DNA of 64,000 bases, from assembly GCA_015501075.1 (NCBI GenBank), contig JADNYJ010000076.1, positions 62,001 to 126,000 of the forward strand. Reading direction: 5' to 3'. Position 1 is the stretch's first letter; the number at the start of each line of letters is the position of its first letter. A program made the translations under genes and the position numbers. Source of the DNA: Gymnopilus junonius (lineage: Eukaryota; Basidiomycota; Agaricomycetes; Agaricales; Galerinaceae). This document shows, in pieces, positions 20,555 to 31,754 of this stretch. The notes under the pieces are model-generated. The model had not been told where the DNA came from. It ran no database searches and saw nothing but the letters and a program-made list of their open reading frames with translations.

Positions 20555-22337
20555 TCAGAACGTGAAGCTATATTGGGTCATCTCAAGCAGTACATTCTGG
20601 CATTCAGAGAATGTGTATCCAGGCGATGTCGAAATTGGAGAATATATGACTGGTGCGATGCCGCACAAAGCCCAAAGGTCTGCGTGGTTATTCACCGAAA
20701 GAACGGGGGGCCCAACAAATGGACCAAAGTGTGAAATTGGATTAGGCTGGAAATACGCGAAGAATTTTTCAGTATCACATCCGCATATGCATGTTTTATT
20801 TGGAAATCCTACCTTGGCACAGTAGCCTACATAAGGCGTAAAGGTGGACCACGCTGCAAACATTTGCAAGCCACCAATGGCCGGCCCAATGGGTATTGGA
20901 TTACCTTCTCCTTCAAAGTCATCCGGATAAAGGGAACCGCCTGAAATTGAGAAAGAATGCGCCTCTCTGTCAACTGAAGCAGTCTTAACACGACAAAAAA
21001 ACGTCAACATTTTAGTAAGATAACTAAAAATGGTGAACTTGACTCACTGAAAGTTGGAAGTAGGTAGGCTGACCCACTTGGGCCGGCAGTTCAAAGCTAC
21101 CAACGACTAATGGTGCACCGCCTCCCGCAGTGGGCACTGCCTGTAAATTAAATTTGAAGGCACCATTCGAAGCGTGCAACTGTGAATTTGTTAAGCAGCT
21201 CAGAACGTTCAGGGGAGGAGCGCTAGTATCTTGATATACAGTTAGACGATTTCCTGCTCCGCAGATCTCCGTGTCATCAGCTTGGCAGGCCATGCTACAG
21301 TCTGAGTCTGGCGTCGAAATGGCAAGTGGCATATAAGAATCACACCCTACGTCGGTCGTTAATTCGTCAATAACATCTGAGGAAGAATGAACCATACAGC
21401 ACTCCTGGCCGTACTCAAGGCCAGCAAGAACGTAACCAGCTGCCTGGCAAGCAGCTGTACAGCTCTCAGCTGTAACACCTCCCGAGATTAAAAGTTGATT
21501 TTGGAGCGAACGAGGGGCACCGTCCACACCATCGCTAAGTAGCTTTGGATCAGTCTTTAGTAAGCTAAACCAAGGAGTCAACTTACTCGAAGCAACCCAC
21601 GTAGTCGAATGTGCCTACTGATTGTTTAATAACTGGTACCGGAGGTGGAGGTGGAGGAGGAGGCAGAGCAGTACTAGGGAACGATGATTCCAGAACTTAG
21701 AAGATGGCTTGAAAAGTCTACTTTACACATACTTTTGGAAAATGTTTATGCCGTCTGATCCTCCACAAATTTCGTCCGGATTCCCTGTGCATGCCATGTC
21801 GCAAGTAACGGAAGATATTGGTTCACCTGGAGATTCAATGACATTATCGCAATCTGAGGATCGTTATCAGGTAAAGGGCAAGGAAGATGTGACTACGGGT
21901 TGCTCACAGCATTCCTGAAAGGTAAATGGAATATCAATTCAATAATGTTCCTGACGGAGGCACTGCTTTGACGTACCCGAGAAAATTCCACGCCTGCGTA
22001 TGCATATGTAGTTGAATTACTACAGAATGAAATACATGATTCGATCGTCATGTCATTAAGGTCCGTGTATGATGCCACACGTAGCGTTCGTGCAGAGGTG
22101 GAGTCGCTAACGAAAGACGACGTTCAGTCAAGAAAACGGGATTACAAAATTACGAACCTATAACACCCAAGTGCGGCCCACCCTGCAGGAAGAGCCCCTG
22201 TCTGGCGGCCCTCCAATACTGGAGAGCCCATTACTTGGACCTGTGTGCTCGAGTATGCAAGTGACATAGGCAAAAAACGTTGAGGTAGAACATACTATAA
22301 TGAAGAATAATACGCCAAGGAAACTAGAGAGGATCAT
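20555..22337 (-). CDS. Secreted protein with two WSC domains (copy A)
   Basis: Ten exons on the complement: 20555..20746, 20813..20983, 21048..21346, 21398..21534, 21587..21673, 21733..21853, 21908..21914, 21977..22106, 22158..22240 and 22296..22337, giving 422 aa. A signal peptide (MILSSFLGVLFFIIVQV) is followed by WSC domain 1 (about 35-127; 'GCYSD', 'ESCISFC', 'ECYCD', 'CDMACTGNPDEICGG'), a poly-Pro linker, WSC domain 2 (about 150-245; 'GCFDDG', 'CTAACQAAGY', 'ECWCDSYMP', 'CGAGNRLTVYQ') and a 175-residue C-terminal region of unknown fold. WSC domains bind wall glucans in other fungi, so a wall or extracellular role is likely. Exon 7 is only 7 nt. Copy B at 23099-24885 has the same structure, so the pair arose by tandem duplication. 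Confidence 0.85.
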
Positions 22338-22376
22338 TTATGAGCGCAAGGAACCTGCGCGATTTACAGGGCGGTC

Positions 22377-22384
22377 ATTTTATA
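22377..22384 (-). promoter_or_regulatory. TATA box of WSC gene A
   Basis: Minus-strand TATAAAAT about 40 bp upstream of the ATG at 22337. Confidence 0.55.
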
Positions 22385-23098
22385 CTTACAGCTCGAAGCA
22401 GAGGCATCTGGGTCTACGGACCTTTCAATGACCTGACATCGGAGAAATCGACTGTGTCGATCCCTTGTTCTGGCCTATCGGCCCTCAAGCTGAAGGGCCG
22501 CGTAACTGCCCAGGCGCTGTCATCGGGAAGAGTGAGTGATGGATTTTCCATTTTTAACACAATATACCGAAGAAAGATTAGTTGCCATGTCTTTGTTGGT
22601 TTTTGGCGGGTCTCTTTCATTCGGAAGGAAGATGGTTAAATAATAAGAGCTATGTACCTGTACAAAGAAATCATCAGCATCAAAATGATAAAAAGACATG
22701 GGAATTGGCCTTCAGGTCAGGTCGTTGATGAAAGGAAGAATGACTGCCAATGTCAGATACTTCATGTTGACATTAAGGGACTTGATCCTATCAAACAAAG
22801 ACACACTTCTCAGCGCTCACAAGGACAGCGGCACATCAACTACAGAAGCCAAGCTGGAAGTTAGTCATAGAAAAAAGCTTGAATTCTGCCGCGCATCTGG
22901 AAATTGATACAAATCTGTTGTGGAACGAAGTAAGTACGCCCTTTCTAAGTAACGACAGGCTTAACAGCGGCAAATCCCTTGAATCCGATGTCAGATTGTT
23001 ATCGATAATCGAATAAGTCGAATTGAATTCAAAAGTGACTGATGACAATGGCATATGTTCAGTTAAGAAAGATGAGGAACGTTGTCCACGTACTCGTG
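22385..23098. other. Intergenic gap between the WSC genes
   Basis: Upstream region of copy A and 3' flank of copy B. A minus-strand frame at 22414-22620 has no recognisable content. Confidence 0.4.
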
Positions 23099-24885
23099 TC
23101 AGAAGGTACGATTATACTGAGTCATTTCCAGTACAATGGCTTGACAATCCGAGGTGTTACTTGTAAGCGAAGGCGTAGGGGGTGAATAAATAAGGACCTC
23201 CCCGTCGGGAACTTGCGGACATAAAGCCCAGAGATCAGCGTGGTTGTTCACAGAAAGGATGGGAGGTCCAAAGAAAATGCCAAATGAGGAGATGGGGTTC
23301 GGCTGGACCAAACGAAACGAGTCAGTAATTGAATGTTTTGGGCCACCAAGGAAGCCAATAAAATCGTACCTTGGCACAATATTTGTTGTAAGGTGTGAAG
23401 GTCGACCATGCTGCAAACCATTGTACACCGCCGACCTCAGGTTCAATAGGAATTGGAATGCCTTCGCCCTCGAAGTCGTCTGGCTGGAGTACATTTCCCG
23501 AGAGCGTGAATGAATGTGCCTCTCTATCGACCGGTGCCATCTAAAAGAGATGGTAAGTATTGCATACCAAACGGATGCTTGAACGTTGAACGTACTGAAA
23601 GCTGGAAGTAGGTTGGCTGACCAGCGCTAGCCGTTAATTCGTAATTGCCGACAATTTGAGGCGCACCGCCTGTGACAGGGACAGCCTGGAGATTGAATGC
23701 GAACGCTTCATTTGAACTGTGCAACTGAGTGGTAGTCAGACAAACTTGCGCATTGAGAGGCTGGGCGGTCGTATCCTGATAAACCGTAAGACGATTTCCA
23801 GCCCCGCAAAGTTCTTTATTATCGGAATTGCAAGCCAGGTTGCAATCGGAATCTGGGGCCGGAAGGACAAGCGGCATGTACGAGTCACACCCTACAAGAC
23901 GATTAATGGTGTACCACACATATGAGAGATATCGTTGAGAAGGAAAAAGGACATACAACATTCTTGTCCATATTCTAACCCGGCCAAGATGAATCCTGCG
24001 GCCTTACATGCGGCAGTACAGATCTCAGCCGAAACACCTTGAATATCGAGCTGAGTCTGCAGAGTGCGCGCTGCTCCATCCACTCCATCCCTGGCTTGGT
24101 ATGAGAAAAGACCAAACAAAGTAGACAGGAAGGATCGTACTTGAAGCATCCCACGTATCGAAAGTCGCCCACAGTCTGCTTAATGACAGGAATGGGTGGC
24201 GGAGGAGGCGGCGGCGGTAATGCAGTACTTTCAAAGTAATCAATTCATACTGGGGCAAGACAACAAAAAGAATGTCTACTTACTCCTGAAAAACGCTCAT
24301 TCCCCCAGCACCACCACAAGTTTCTGTGGTATTTCCTACGCAAGGCATGTTGCAAATGCCGTCGTCGATACGCGCACCAGGAGCCTCAATGACATTATCA
24401 CAATCTGTATTAGAGACGTTCAAAAAATTTCAGAAGTTGCTTAAAACCAAAATTTTCGTACAGCATTCCTATGGAAAAAATAAATCAGCTTCATATGGTT
24501 TACTCTGAAAACAACTTACCCGAGAATATTCGACGCCAGCATACAAGTAACCACCAGAGGCACAGAATGTGATACAGGATTCAATTGTCATGGCATTGAC
24601 GTCGGTGTAAGCAGCGATACGAAGTGTACGAGATGCTGACGAGTCGCTTTATTCATGATCAGCAAGAAGACTTATGGTGCGATAGCTTGTAGGTGCACCT
24701 ATAGCATCCGATAGAAGTCCATCCTATGGGAAACGAGCTTTCAGATCGACGTGTTGGGGGAATTGCTGAAGCAAGAACGGATCCCTGGACAAATTTTAAG
24801 CAAGGGTATAAAACGTGCAGGAAATGTATAGCCGACATACTGATACTATGAGGAGAGCCGTCGTCAAGCCAAGTAAAGGAAGCAT
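23099..24885 (-). CDS. Secreted protein with two WSC domains (copy B)
   Basis: Ten exons on the complement: 23099..23302, 23370..23540, 23596..23891, 23957..24090, 24141..24227, 24284..24404, 24462..24468, 24520..24646, 24699..24784 and 24841..24885, giving 425 aa. The signal peptide is MLPLLGLTTALLIVSGS. WSC domain 1 runs about 37-127 ('IGCYSDSS', 'ESCITFC', 'ECYCDNVIEA', 'CGGAGGM'), then a poly-Pro linker of eight prolines. WSC domain 2 runs about 150-245 ('YVGCFKDG', 'ECWCDSYMP', 'CGAGNRL'). The C-terminal region shares 'DREAHSF', 'PDDFEGEG' and 'VNNHADLWALC' with copy A. Exon lengths 171, 87, 121 and 7 nt are the same in both copies and the remaining exons differ by at most a few codons. 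All phases close without stops, so the gene appears functional. Confidence 0.85.
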
Positions 24886-24918
24886 GGCGTTCGAATTTGC
24901 GCTGTCGCCCAGGAGCAA

Positions 24919-24927
24919 CTTTATATA
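24919..24927 (-). promoter_or_regulatory. TATA box of WSC gene B
   Basis: Minus-strand TATATAAAG about 34 bp upstream of the ATG at 24885. Confidence 0.6.
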
Positions 24928-26216
24928 TCATCCAGAGCCAATGCTTATTGGGATAAGGATCGGACCATGCTCGTAAGTATTGAGGGAGACTGAAGGCCTG
25001 GATTTCATCTGATGTCGAAGCCTTGATGGTTCTCTTCTAAATCGCACCGATAAAGAACGTCCACCTAAATGCCTTGGAAATTTCGTCGCCGAAAAATGCT
25101 AGAAACGGTCTTTTATGAGAAGCAAGGTAAATATTGGCGTTGAGTATAAGTGATAACCGAGCTCATAACGCTGTGAAAAGTGGCTATCAGAGATACATTG
25201 TAGGACGCGCCGACGTCATGCTAGAAGGCATTGCGAACATGCTTCGAGAGACGTAAACCCTGTCAGGAATCAGCTCTGGGTGCTTCCAAAGAGGCCTTAC
25301 CACCTTGGCCTTTACCACCTTACGGAGCCATCGAATGTTCCATGGTGGGGACCGAAGACAGTCATGAAGTGAGCAGAAAATCGAGAGTGAACGCTCCAGG
25401 TCGGGGTTTTGAGGATTAAAACGCTAGCATTCTTAGGAAGTGAACCCAGGTCACTCTGAAATATAAAGTTTTCATCGGAAAGGCAAACTAAAAAGATTAC
25501 TTTCTTTAGCAAATGGTAAGGAGAGAGGGAGGCCACCACGTACCACCCTTGCCTCATAATATTAACCATCCTCCCGTTTATTCTCCCTCCTCGGTGAGCC
25601 ACTGGATGACTCGAGGTAATTTACAAAACGGACAACTTCTCAGAACTCATAAGACATAAGACATTCTTCGAAAGCGAACTGTGATATTCAAGGACGCAGT
25701 ACGTGACGGTAGCAAACCAACAGTCAATTTTCAGCGGTTGCTGATAACCGGACTCGAAAATTTAAAAATAGTCGTGGCAACCACGTGTCAGAAAATTTAA
25801 ACTGAGATTAAAATGGATAGGCGGCTGTGCAGCCACGCCAGCGAACCTGTTCTCGACATTTGTTTGACAATGACAGGCCTCCAGATTCTTGAAATACAGA
25901 TTCTTCGCGTCAATGAGGTGTTAGACCTGCTGTGATACTTCCACGCAGCCTTGTCTCTGCACAGCGGACCGCCAGCTCGACGTTCGTTGGCATTCACGGA
26001 CCTCTTCTATGGGCACTTTATCGACGTTAAACGGCTTTTCTTCGCTCTATTGTTAGAAATTGTTGGGGAAACATTTCCTACAGCTTCTGACTGCACGTCG
26101 TCGCGGTCATGTGTCAAAGGTCCCGGGTGGTTGTCGGAAATTTTGCACCGTCGTCGCCCATGATTTAAGGACCGTCAGCAAGGTGAGAGTCGTTTTGGGT
26201 CACCTCTTCGTTCGCG
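24928..26216. other. Divergent intergenic region
   Basis: 1.3 kb between divergently transcribed WSC gene B and the carboxylesterase. No supported gene. A shared promoter region is possible. Confidence 0.4.
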
Positions 26217-28720
26217 ATGCTCAGTCATCACTTAAAACTTTTAGTGCTTCTTGTCGCTCTCGTAGAGGTTTGGCCTCGCCTTCTGTGAGCGAAATTGGCT
26301 CCGACATTACTCTGCTCTTCCAGAACGATTTATACTGTATGATATCTACCTCCTCCCTTTGGTGTTAAATTCCTCTCAATTCGCTACCTTGACAGGGCCC
26401 AGTGCCGCGGAGCACAATGGGACTATCCTGATTAGCAAACCACTCACCAACACTCAAGCAGTAGCGTCATGCAAGCAGCTGAACGAATTGCTTCTCCCAA
26501 CAGAAGGCGTTCACTTCTCTTCAGATATCAAATCCCTCATGAACTTCCTGGCTCTTAAGACAACATCTCCTTTACAAAAATTCTGGGTTGCTTCTAGTCC
26601 TGCTCACCGCTGTGCTGCCGTATCATTGGCAGGAGGAATCCAAAGCGTCAGCTGCGAAAGCGAATTGTCTGCATTTTGCTCGCAAAGCGCGCCATACACC
26701 AGAAACATTGCTACCGATCCAAGCACACAGTTCCAAGTACAGGTTCAGTCGAAGAAGTTGACAGTCACTGGGTATGTTGCTTCCCACCTTTATCCATTCT
26801 TTTGCTTGATGGGCCTAACCTCCTATTGTTCACAAGAACCCGCGACGCTCTCTCCTTCCGATTCCTCGGTATCCCATATGCAGACCCCTTTGAACAATTC
26901 ACCTACTCCAAAGTCTTCAGCAGTTCTGCCTCCATCAGCGCCCTTAACTACGGCTCTCCTTGTACCCAAGGGTCTTACGGAACCGACGATTGCTTATTCC
27001 TCAATATCTACACACCATTCCTCCCACAGAATAGTCAGAAGACAACTAACCTGAAGCCAGTCTTGTTTTGGATTCACGGAGGCGGATTTACAAGTGGTGA
27101 AGGTAGCGACGGAATCTATGATGGGGGAACTATGGTCAGCAGAGGTGACGTTGTGGTCGTCAGTATCAACTATAGGTTTGCCATTGTCTTTTTCCAATAC
27201 ATTCAGATTTTTTTAATTTCTCTTGACAGGTTGGGAACGCAAGGCTTCCTTGCTCTTAACGATGGAGTCACAAATGGGAACTTTGGGATCGCTGACCAAG
27301 TATGCCACATAAAGCCTTTTACCAAAGATAGTTCTTCACTCACAAATCAATCCCTAGATCACCGCTCTCCAATGGGTTCACGAACACATCGCTGACTTTG
27401 GAGGAGATCCTAACCAAGTCACCATACACGGCCAGTCTGCAGGAGCTGGCTCTGTCCGTGCCCTTCTTGCTGCCAAACCCGCCTTTGGTCTCTTCCAAGG
27501 TGCCATTGCACAGAGCAGTCTAGGAGGATTTGGTTATGCCACAGCATACTCCGAATACTTAAGCATTGAAGACGAATACACCTCCTTCGGCAAACCTGTG
27601 GTGGAGGCTGTTGGATGCGGGAATAGCACCGACGTTCTTGCTTGTCTTCGTTCCGTTCCGTCATCAACTCTCTTTAACGCCCCTAACGCTCCGAGGTAAG
27701 GGTGTTCAATATATTTTGATAGGCATCCATTGACGTGCTTCAGATATATCGTCGTCGACGGCAAATATATCACCACCGATCACTTGGAGGTCAATGGTTG
27801 TGGTCCTGCGGCGCCAGCTCATGTCATGTTCGGATGGATGAGGGATGACGGGACGGATTTCGTCGGCTCTTTCCCAACACAATCTTCGACTTTGACAACT
27901 CAACTGGAGGGCGCTGGGTACATTTCTCTGTTAATACCGTTCTTGGGACTATGTTGATATCTTTTATAGCCTCAGCGCCAACTTGACTGAAGTTGTAGTG
28001 AACTCGCCCTTATTCCCTCTACCTAATGGTTCCGACGCACTTGATAACCTGTTTAATCTGACCAGCAGAGTCGGTACCGACGGGCAATTCAGGTGAGTTC
28101 CCAAAGTTACGCTGAGGCCTGGTCAACCTAACGTAATACATTATAGATGCATTGACGAAGCAACCCTCATTGCCGCTGCGAAGCATAGAGTGTTCCCTTC
28201 CGTCTGGGCGTACCAGTTCGACCGCAGCTATGCGGGTTACGAGCCTATTCCTGGAACCTGCGAGCCACCAGCTACAGCCGAGTTCCCTAACGGTGATCCT
28301 AGCCTTCCTTATTACCGGTAAGTCATAATCTTCCCAGCGGCATTCCACATTCCACTCTGTTTACTGAATACGAAACTCAGATGCCACTCTGGCGAACTCT
28401 ACTACATGTTCGGAACGATGGGCCAAGACCTCAAACCCTTCCGAGACTGGAATGATCTCATCATGTCCCAAGTCAGCGTCGACATCTGGACCTCCTTTGC
28501 TCGCACTTTCAACCCCACGCCGGCCGCAGAGTACCTCACCGCGCGTGGGTACACCAATACCACTGCATTTTTGCAGACGAAGCACGCGGGAGATTGGCAG
28601 CCTGTGACGCCGACTAATAAGCAGCCTTTGAGGATCATGGACGTTCCGTTTTCGTTGTCTGCCTGGCAAGAGGAAGAGCAGTGTGATTTATTAGGGTATC
28701 CGTTTAATTTGTATGGATAA
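26217..28720 (+). CDS. Secreted type-B carboxylesterase with N-terminal lectin-like extension
   Basis: Nine exons: 26217..26336, 26396..26771, 26837..27175, 27230..27299, 27358..27695, 27744..27917, 27970..28092, 28147..28317 and 28381..28720. It hydrolyses ester bonds outside the cell. A hydrophobic leader (MLSHHLKLLVLLVAL) precedes about 150 residues resembling the C-type-lectin-like extension of mushroom carboxylesterases ('LLFQNDLY', paired Cys to 'SAFCSQSAP'). The alpha/beta-hydrolase domain has 'FLGIPYAD', the oxyanion motif 'HGGGF', the nucleophile motif 'GQSAGAGS', a likely acid in 'GWMRDDGTDF' and the His motif 'CHSGELYYMFG'. The nine exons total 2051 nt, one short of a whole number of codons. 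The gap lies near 26260-26266, between the leader and the mature protein. Apart from that single base the 683-residue product is complete. Confidence 0.85.
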
Positions 28721-29295
28721 CCTTTAAAATGTATCTGTATTTTTCTTTCCCTCTTGCATTACAAGTACTTGAGTTTATATGATATATCAACCTAAGAATT
28801 CATCGTGACTGAATTATGATTTTCATTCGAATTTCGATAGCTGCGGACAAGGCTCAGAAGTTCAAATCGGCGCAATCGTACAATAGTTGGGGGGGGGGTA
28901 TAGATGCGCATGCAATATTTTGGAAAAAATACTAGAATCGTGGCTAGGCAAGTCCTGAGTCTGAGGGGGTCGTCGAAAAGCAAAGTCAAAAAAAGGAGGA
29001 TGGGAACAGACAATAAAAATGAATCATGATTGCCGACAAAAAGATATAGCAACGCAACCGAAGCGTGCGATCGAGCGTAACAAGGGGGGATGGGATAGGT
29101 AGGACGAACGGTGAAAGTACGTACATGCTGCTGTCGAAGTAGCAAAAAGCGTTGTGTAAAAAGTAATAGCTTGTACAGCGAAATAGCAGCAGAAAGGGGC
29201 TAGCACAACGCCAAAAAAAGAAAAGAAAAAGAGTCCAAAGTGTAAATAAATTATCAGTAAGAATAAGAGGGGTAGGTAAGCCCGTTCCAAGCTGG
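28721..29295. other. Convergent intergenic gap
   Basis: Lies between the 3' ends of the esterase and the CFEM gene. Contains a run of about ten G near 28889-28898. No gene seen. Confidence 0.45.
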
Positions 29296-30176
29296 CTAGA
29301 GCAGGGCAGCGCCGCCCATCCAGCCGACGGCAATGATTGCCAGCGAGACAATCACGCTCTGCATCCCACTGGGCAGAGCGGAGTTTGCGAACGAGGGTGA
29401 TGACGTCTGAGGGACGGTCACAGTTTGGACAACGACGACCGTACTGCTCCCGGAAGTGGTCAACGACGGTAAGCCATCAGCGGCGCTGAGGGTGGTCGCT
29501 GGAGTGGGTACATTGGCAACGGCGGGGGTAGATTGGGAAGAGGTAGTCTGGGCGGGGGTAGATGTGGTCGAAGTTGATGTGGCTTGCGTCTGGGTGGTTG
29601 TACCGGTGGTATGGATCTGTTGGGTCGTCGATCTTTGGGAAGTCTGGGAGGTATTCTGGGCAGCAGAGGACGAGGAAGTTTGGCTCGTGGAGGGAGTAGA
29701 TGACGCTGTAGACGTGGAGGAAGTGGAGGAAGATTCTGGGGCAGCCAAATGTTAGTTGGGTTGGACTAGAAGTCGAAGGGACCGAGAAAGACGTACGGTT
29801 GGCACACAGTTGACCCAAGATCCCAAACACTGCGCTCTGGTCTTCAATACGACAAGACTGACCCGCACATTGCTCAGTAGCACTAGTGAACGCCGGATGG
29901 GAGCAGAGACAAGCGGTATCGTTTCTGCAGCGAAAAAGCGAAAAATATGTTAGCCACGTGAATACGAATGCAAGATGCAGCGGCACAGGAGTTGGAGAAG
30001 ACTTACAGCTTACACCCGGTGGCATTAGCAGCCGTCGACGCGCAGGTCGAAGCACAAGAAGGTAAATCGCCAACGCTGAACTGTGCAGTGACTTGATCTG
30101 CGTAGCTGAGCATTAAGCTGAGGCCAATCGCGGTGACGAAACCGTGCTGGAAGATTCTGGGCGATTTTGGCAACAT
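29296..30176 (-). CDS. CFEM-domain GPI-anchored cell-surface protein
   Basis: Complement of exons 29296..29735, 29797..29924 and 30007..30176, 245 aa. A signal peptide at about 1-31 leads to a small CFEM domain (about 32-99) with the spaced cysteines 'CASTC', 'GCKL', 'DTACLCS', 'CAGQSC' and 'LCAN', eight in all. The rest is a long Ser/Thr/Gln-rich stalk suited to O-glycosylation, and the protein ends with a hydrophobic tail ('SLAIIAVGWMGGAALL') preceded by small residues, as expected for a GPI-anchor signal. CFEM proteins occur at the fungal surface and in some species bind haem or act in host or surface sensing. Which role applies here is unknown. Phases close with no stops. Confidence 0.85.
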
Positions 30177-31047
30177 AATCAGACCGCAAAAGACAAAAAT
30201 GGCTAGCGGGTGTAGTTCCTGGGTAATTGAGAGAACATGTTAGGATGGGTGAACGAAAAGAAAGCGCAACCATACCGATCTGGTTTTAAAAAGTAAAATA
30301 GGCCAAGGAGGCCAGCGAAGGCTCCTGATTCGGATCCAGTAAACGACAGTGGGAGGGCTGACACTTTGCAGGCCTTGTGACGAAGTCAAAATAGACTGAA
30401 GCAGACAGCCTCGAAAAGAAGGAAATGGGAAGGAGCGACGGCGTTCAGCAGTGGTAGTTGAAACGCAGAATGTGGAAACCGGAGGACTGTGGGTAAAATT
30501 TCGGAAGCGTCATGTGTTCCGCTCAGGTGCCGACAGTCCATGTGCTCCGCGTCGTTCTCCTGAATGGAAACAAGGCAGAATAACCGCCAGCTCTCATTCA
30601 AGCTGCGAGAGAAGAGCCAAAGGTGCAGAATATAAGTGACCGCAAGATCGTAAGTCATCTCTTAACGATTCATGGAAATTCAAAAGACATGGAAATACGA
30701 AAAACTCAAGGGCGCAAATAGCCTCCGGAGTGGAAACTTATAAAAAACCTTTGGAGCAAGTACCTTCGAAATCTCATTCGTTTGAAAATAAAAGTTCTTA
30801 AGGTTCCTTGGTGAGATATTCAATTTCCGAGTTCCGGCAAAGGTTAGGCCGACAGGTGAGGTCTCTCCGATCGGACGGCGTGAAAGGACTTGTTCGTCCG
30901 AGATGGACCAAGAACGGATCAGTACATTGGCATCTTTATTCCTGCACATAAAAAATATCTATCCAATTTACAAACAGGCTATGATAGTTCAAAGTAAAAT
31001 AATCAGACAACCAGATTTACTTTATTCGTTGAAACTCACCCTCAGGT
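30177..31047. other. Intergenic gap
   Basis: 5' flank of the CFEM gene and 3' flank of the small secreted protein. No additional feature. Confidence 0.4.
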
Positions 31048-31348
31048 TTAGTGGTCTAGGCAAAGATCAAAGCACCAGGGAACTGATCCTGCTCCATCAC
31101 ACACAGGCGAAGTGGGTTCCACTGTACAACATTTCTGGCAGAAGTTCTCGCATACCTATCGTCATCATCACCGTTAGTGTTGGTCTGCGTTGGATAATAA
31201 CTAGGGCTGCATTTGCAGAAATGCTCACTGTAGGTGCCACGACATCTTTGGGTACGATGCATACTGTGGTTTCACCTTGAGCTTGCACAGTCTTTATTGG
31301 AAGAAAGATCCCTATGAAAGAGAGACCGATGAGGGAGATGACTTGCAT
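31048..31348 (-). CDS. Small secreted cysteine-rich protein (75 aa, 8 Cys)
   Basis: Exon 1 (31229..31348) encodes a signal peptide (MQVISLIGLSFIGIFLPIK...AQG) and 'ETTVCIVPKD'. A 73-bp intron (31156..31228; GTGAGC donor, CTAAC branch site, AG acceptor) joins in phase to exon 2 (31048..31155), giving 'VCENFCQKCC', 'SPVCDG', 'PWCFDLCLDH'. The mature chain of about 50 residues has eight cysteines, including one CC pair. Read without splicing, the frame shows only two cysteines, so the splice is what creates the pattern. It is not a hydrophobin, because spacing and size differ. Such proteins are often called effector-like. A role in signalling, defence or colonisation is possible but not shown. 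Confidence 0.65.
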
Positions 31349-31405
31349 AGTCCGTGAGATTCAAGGAGGAAGGGACTTGAAAAGTGCATCGTACAATAAG
31401 TGGTG

Positions 31406-31413
31406 CTTTTATA
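31406..31413 (-). promoter_or_regulatory. TATA box of small secreted protein gene
   Basis: Minus-strand TATAAAAG about 58 bp upstream of the ATG at 31348. Confidence 0.6.
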
Positions 31414-31754
31414 CCTGGACGAGTGCACCCAAACTCCGAGTGAAGGGTCGCTTTATCTCCAGAATAATTTCTGTCACTTTTTGACAAGTCTTGACAACTC
31501 AACGTTACTTGCTTATTTATATTCCACGATAATTGACCCTAATGTTGGCGTCGCTAGCTATTTGAATCAATCAGTGAGATGTGGCAAATTGGCAGGACCA
31601 TCGAATTCAGTTATAGGTGGATTATCATACAAGGTTATATATGATAAGCGAGCATTCGGAACTGCCTGCGTATTATATCCAAAGACAGCTACATAGTTTC
31701 AATCAATATTGAGGAGGCACGCTGTCCTAACATCACTGTCCAGTAACCACATCT
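31414..31754. other. Intergenic gap with duplicated 3' flank
   Basis: The last 50 bp resemble 33130-33181, the 3' flank of the intact P450, showing that the duplication reached past the stop codon. Otherwise empty. Confidence 0.45.

Noticed and set aside
29456..29755. 99-aa plus-strand Val/Trp-rich open frame
   Set aside because: Antisense shadow of the Ser/Thr-rich stalk of the CFEM protein.
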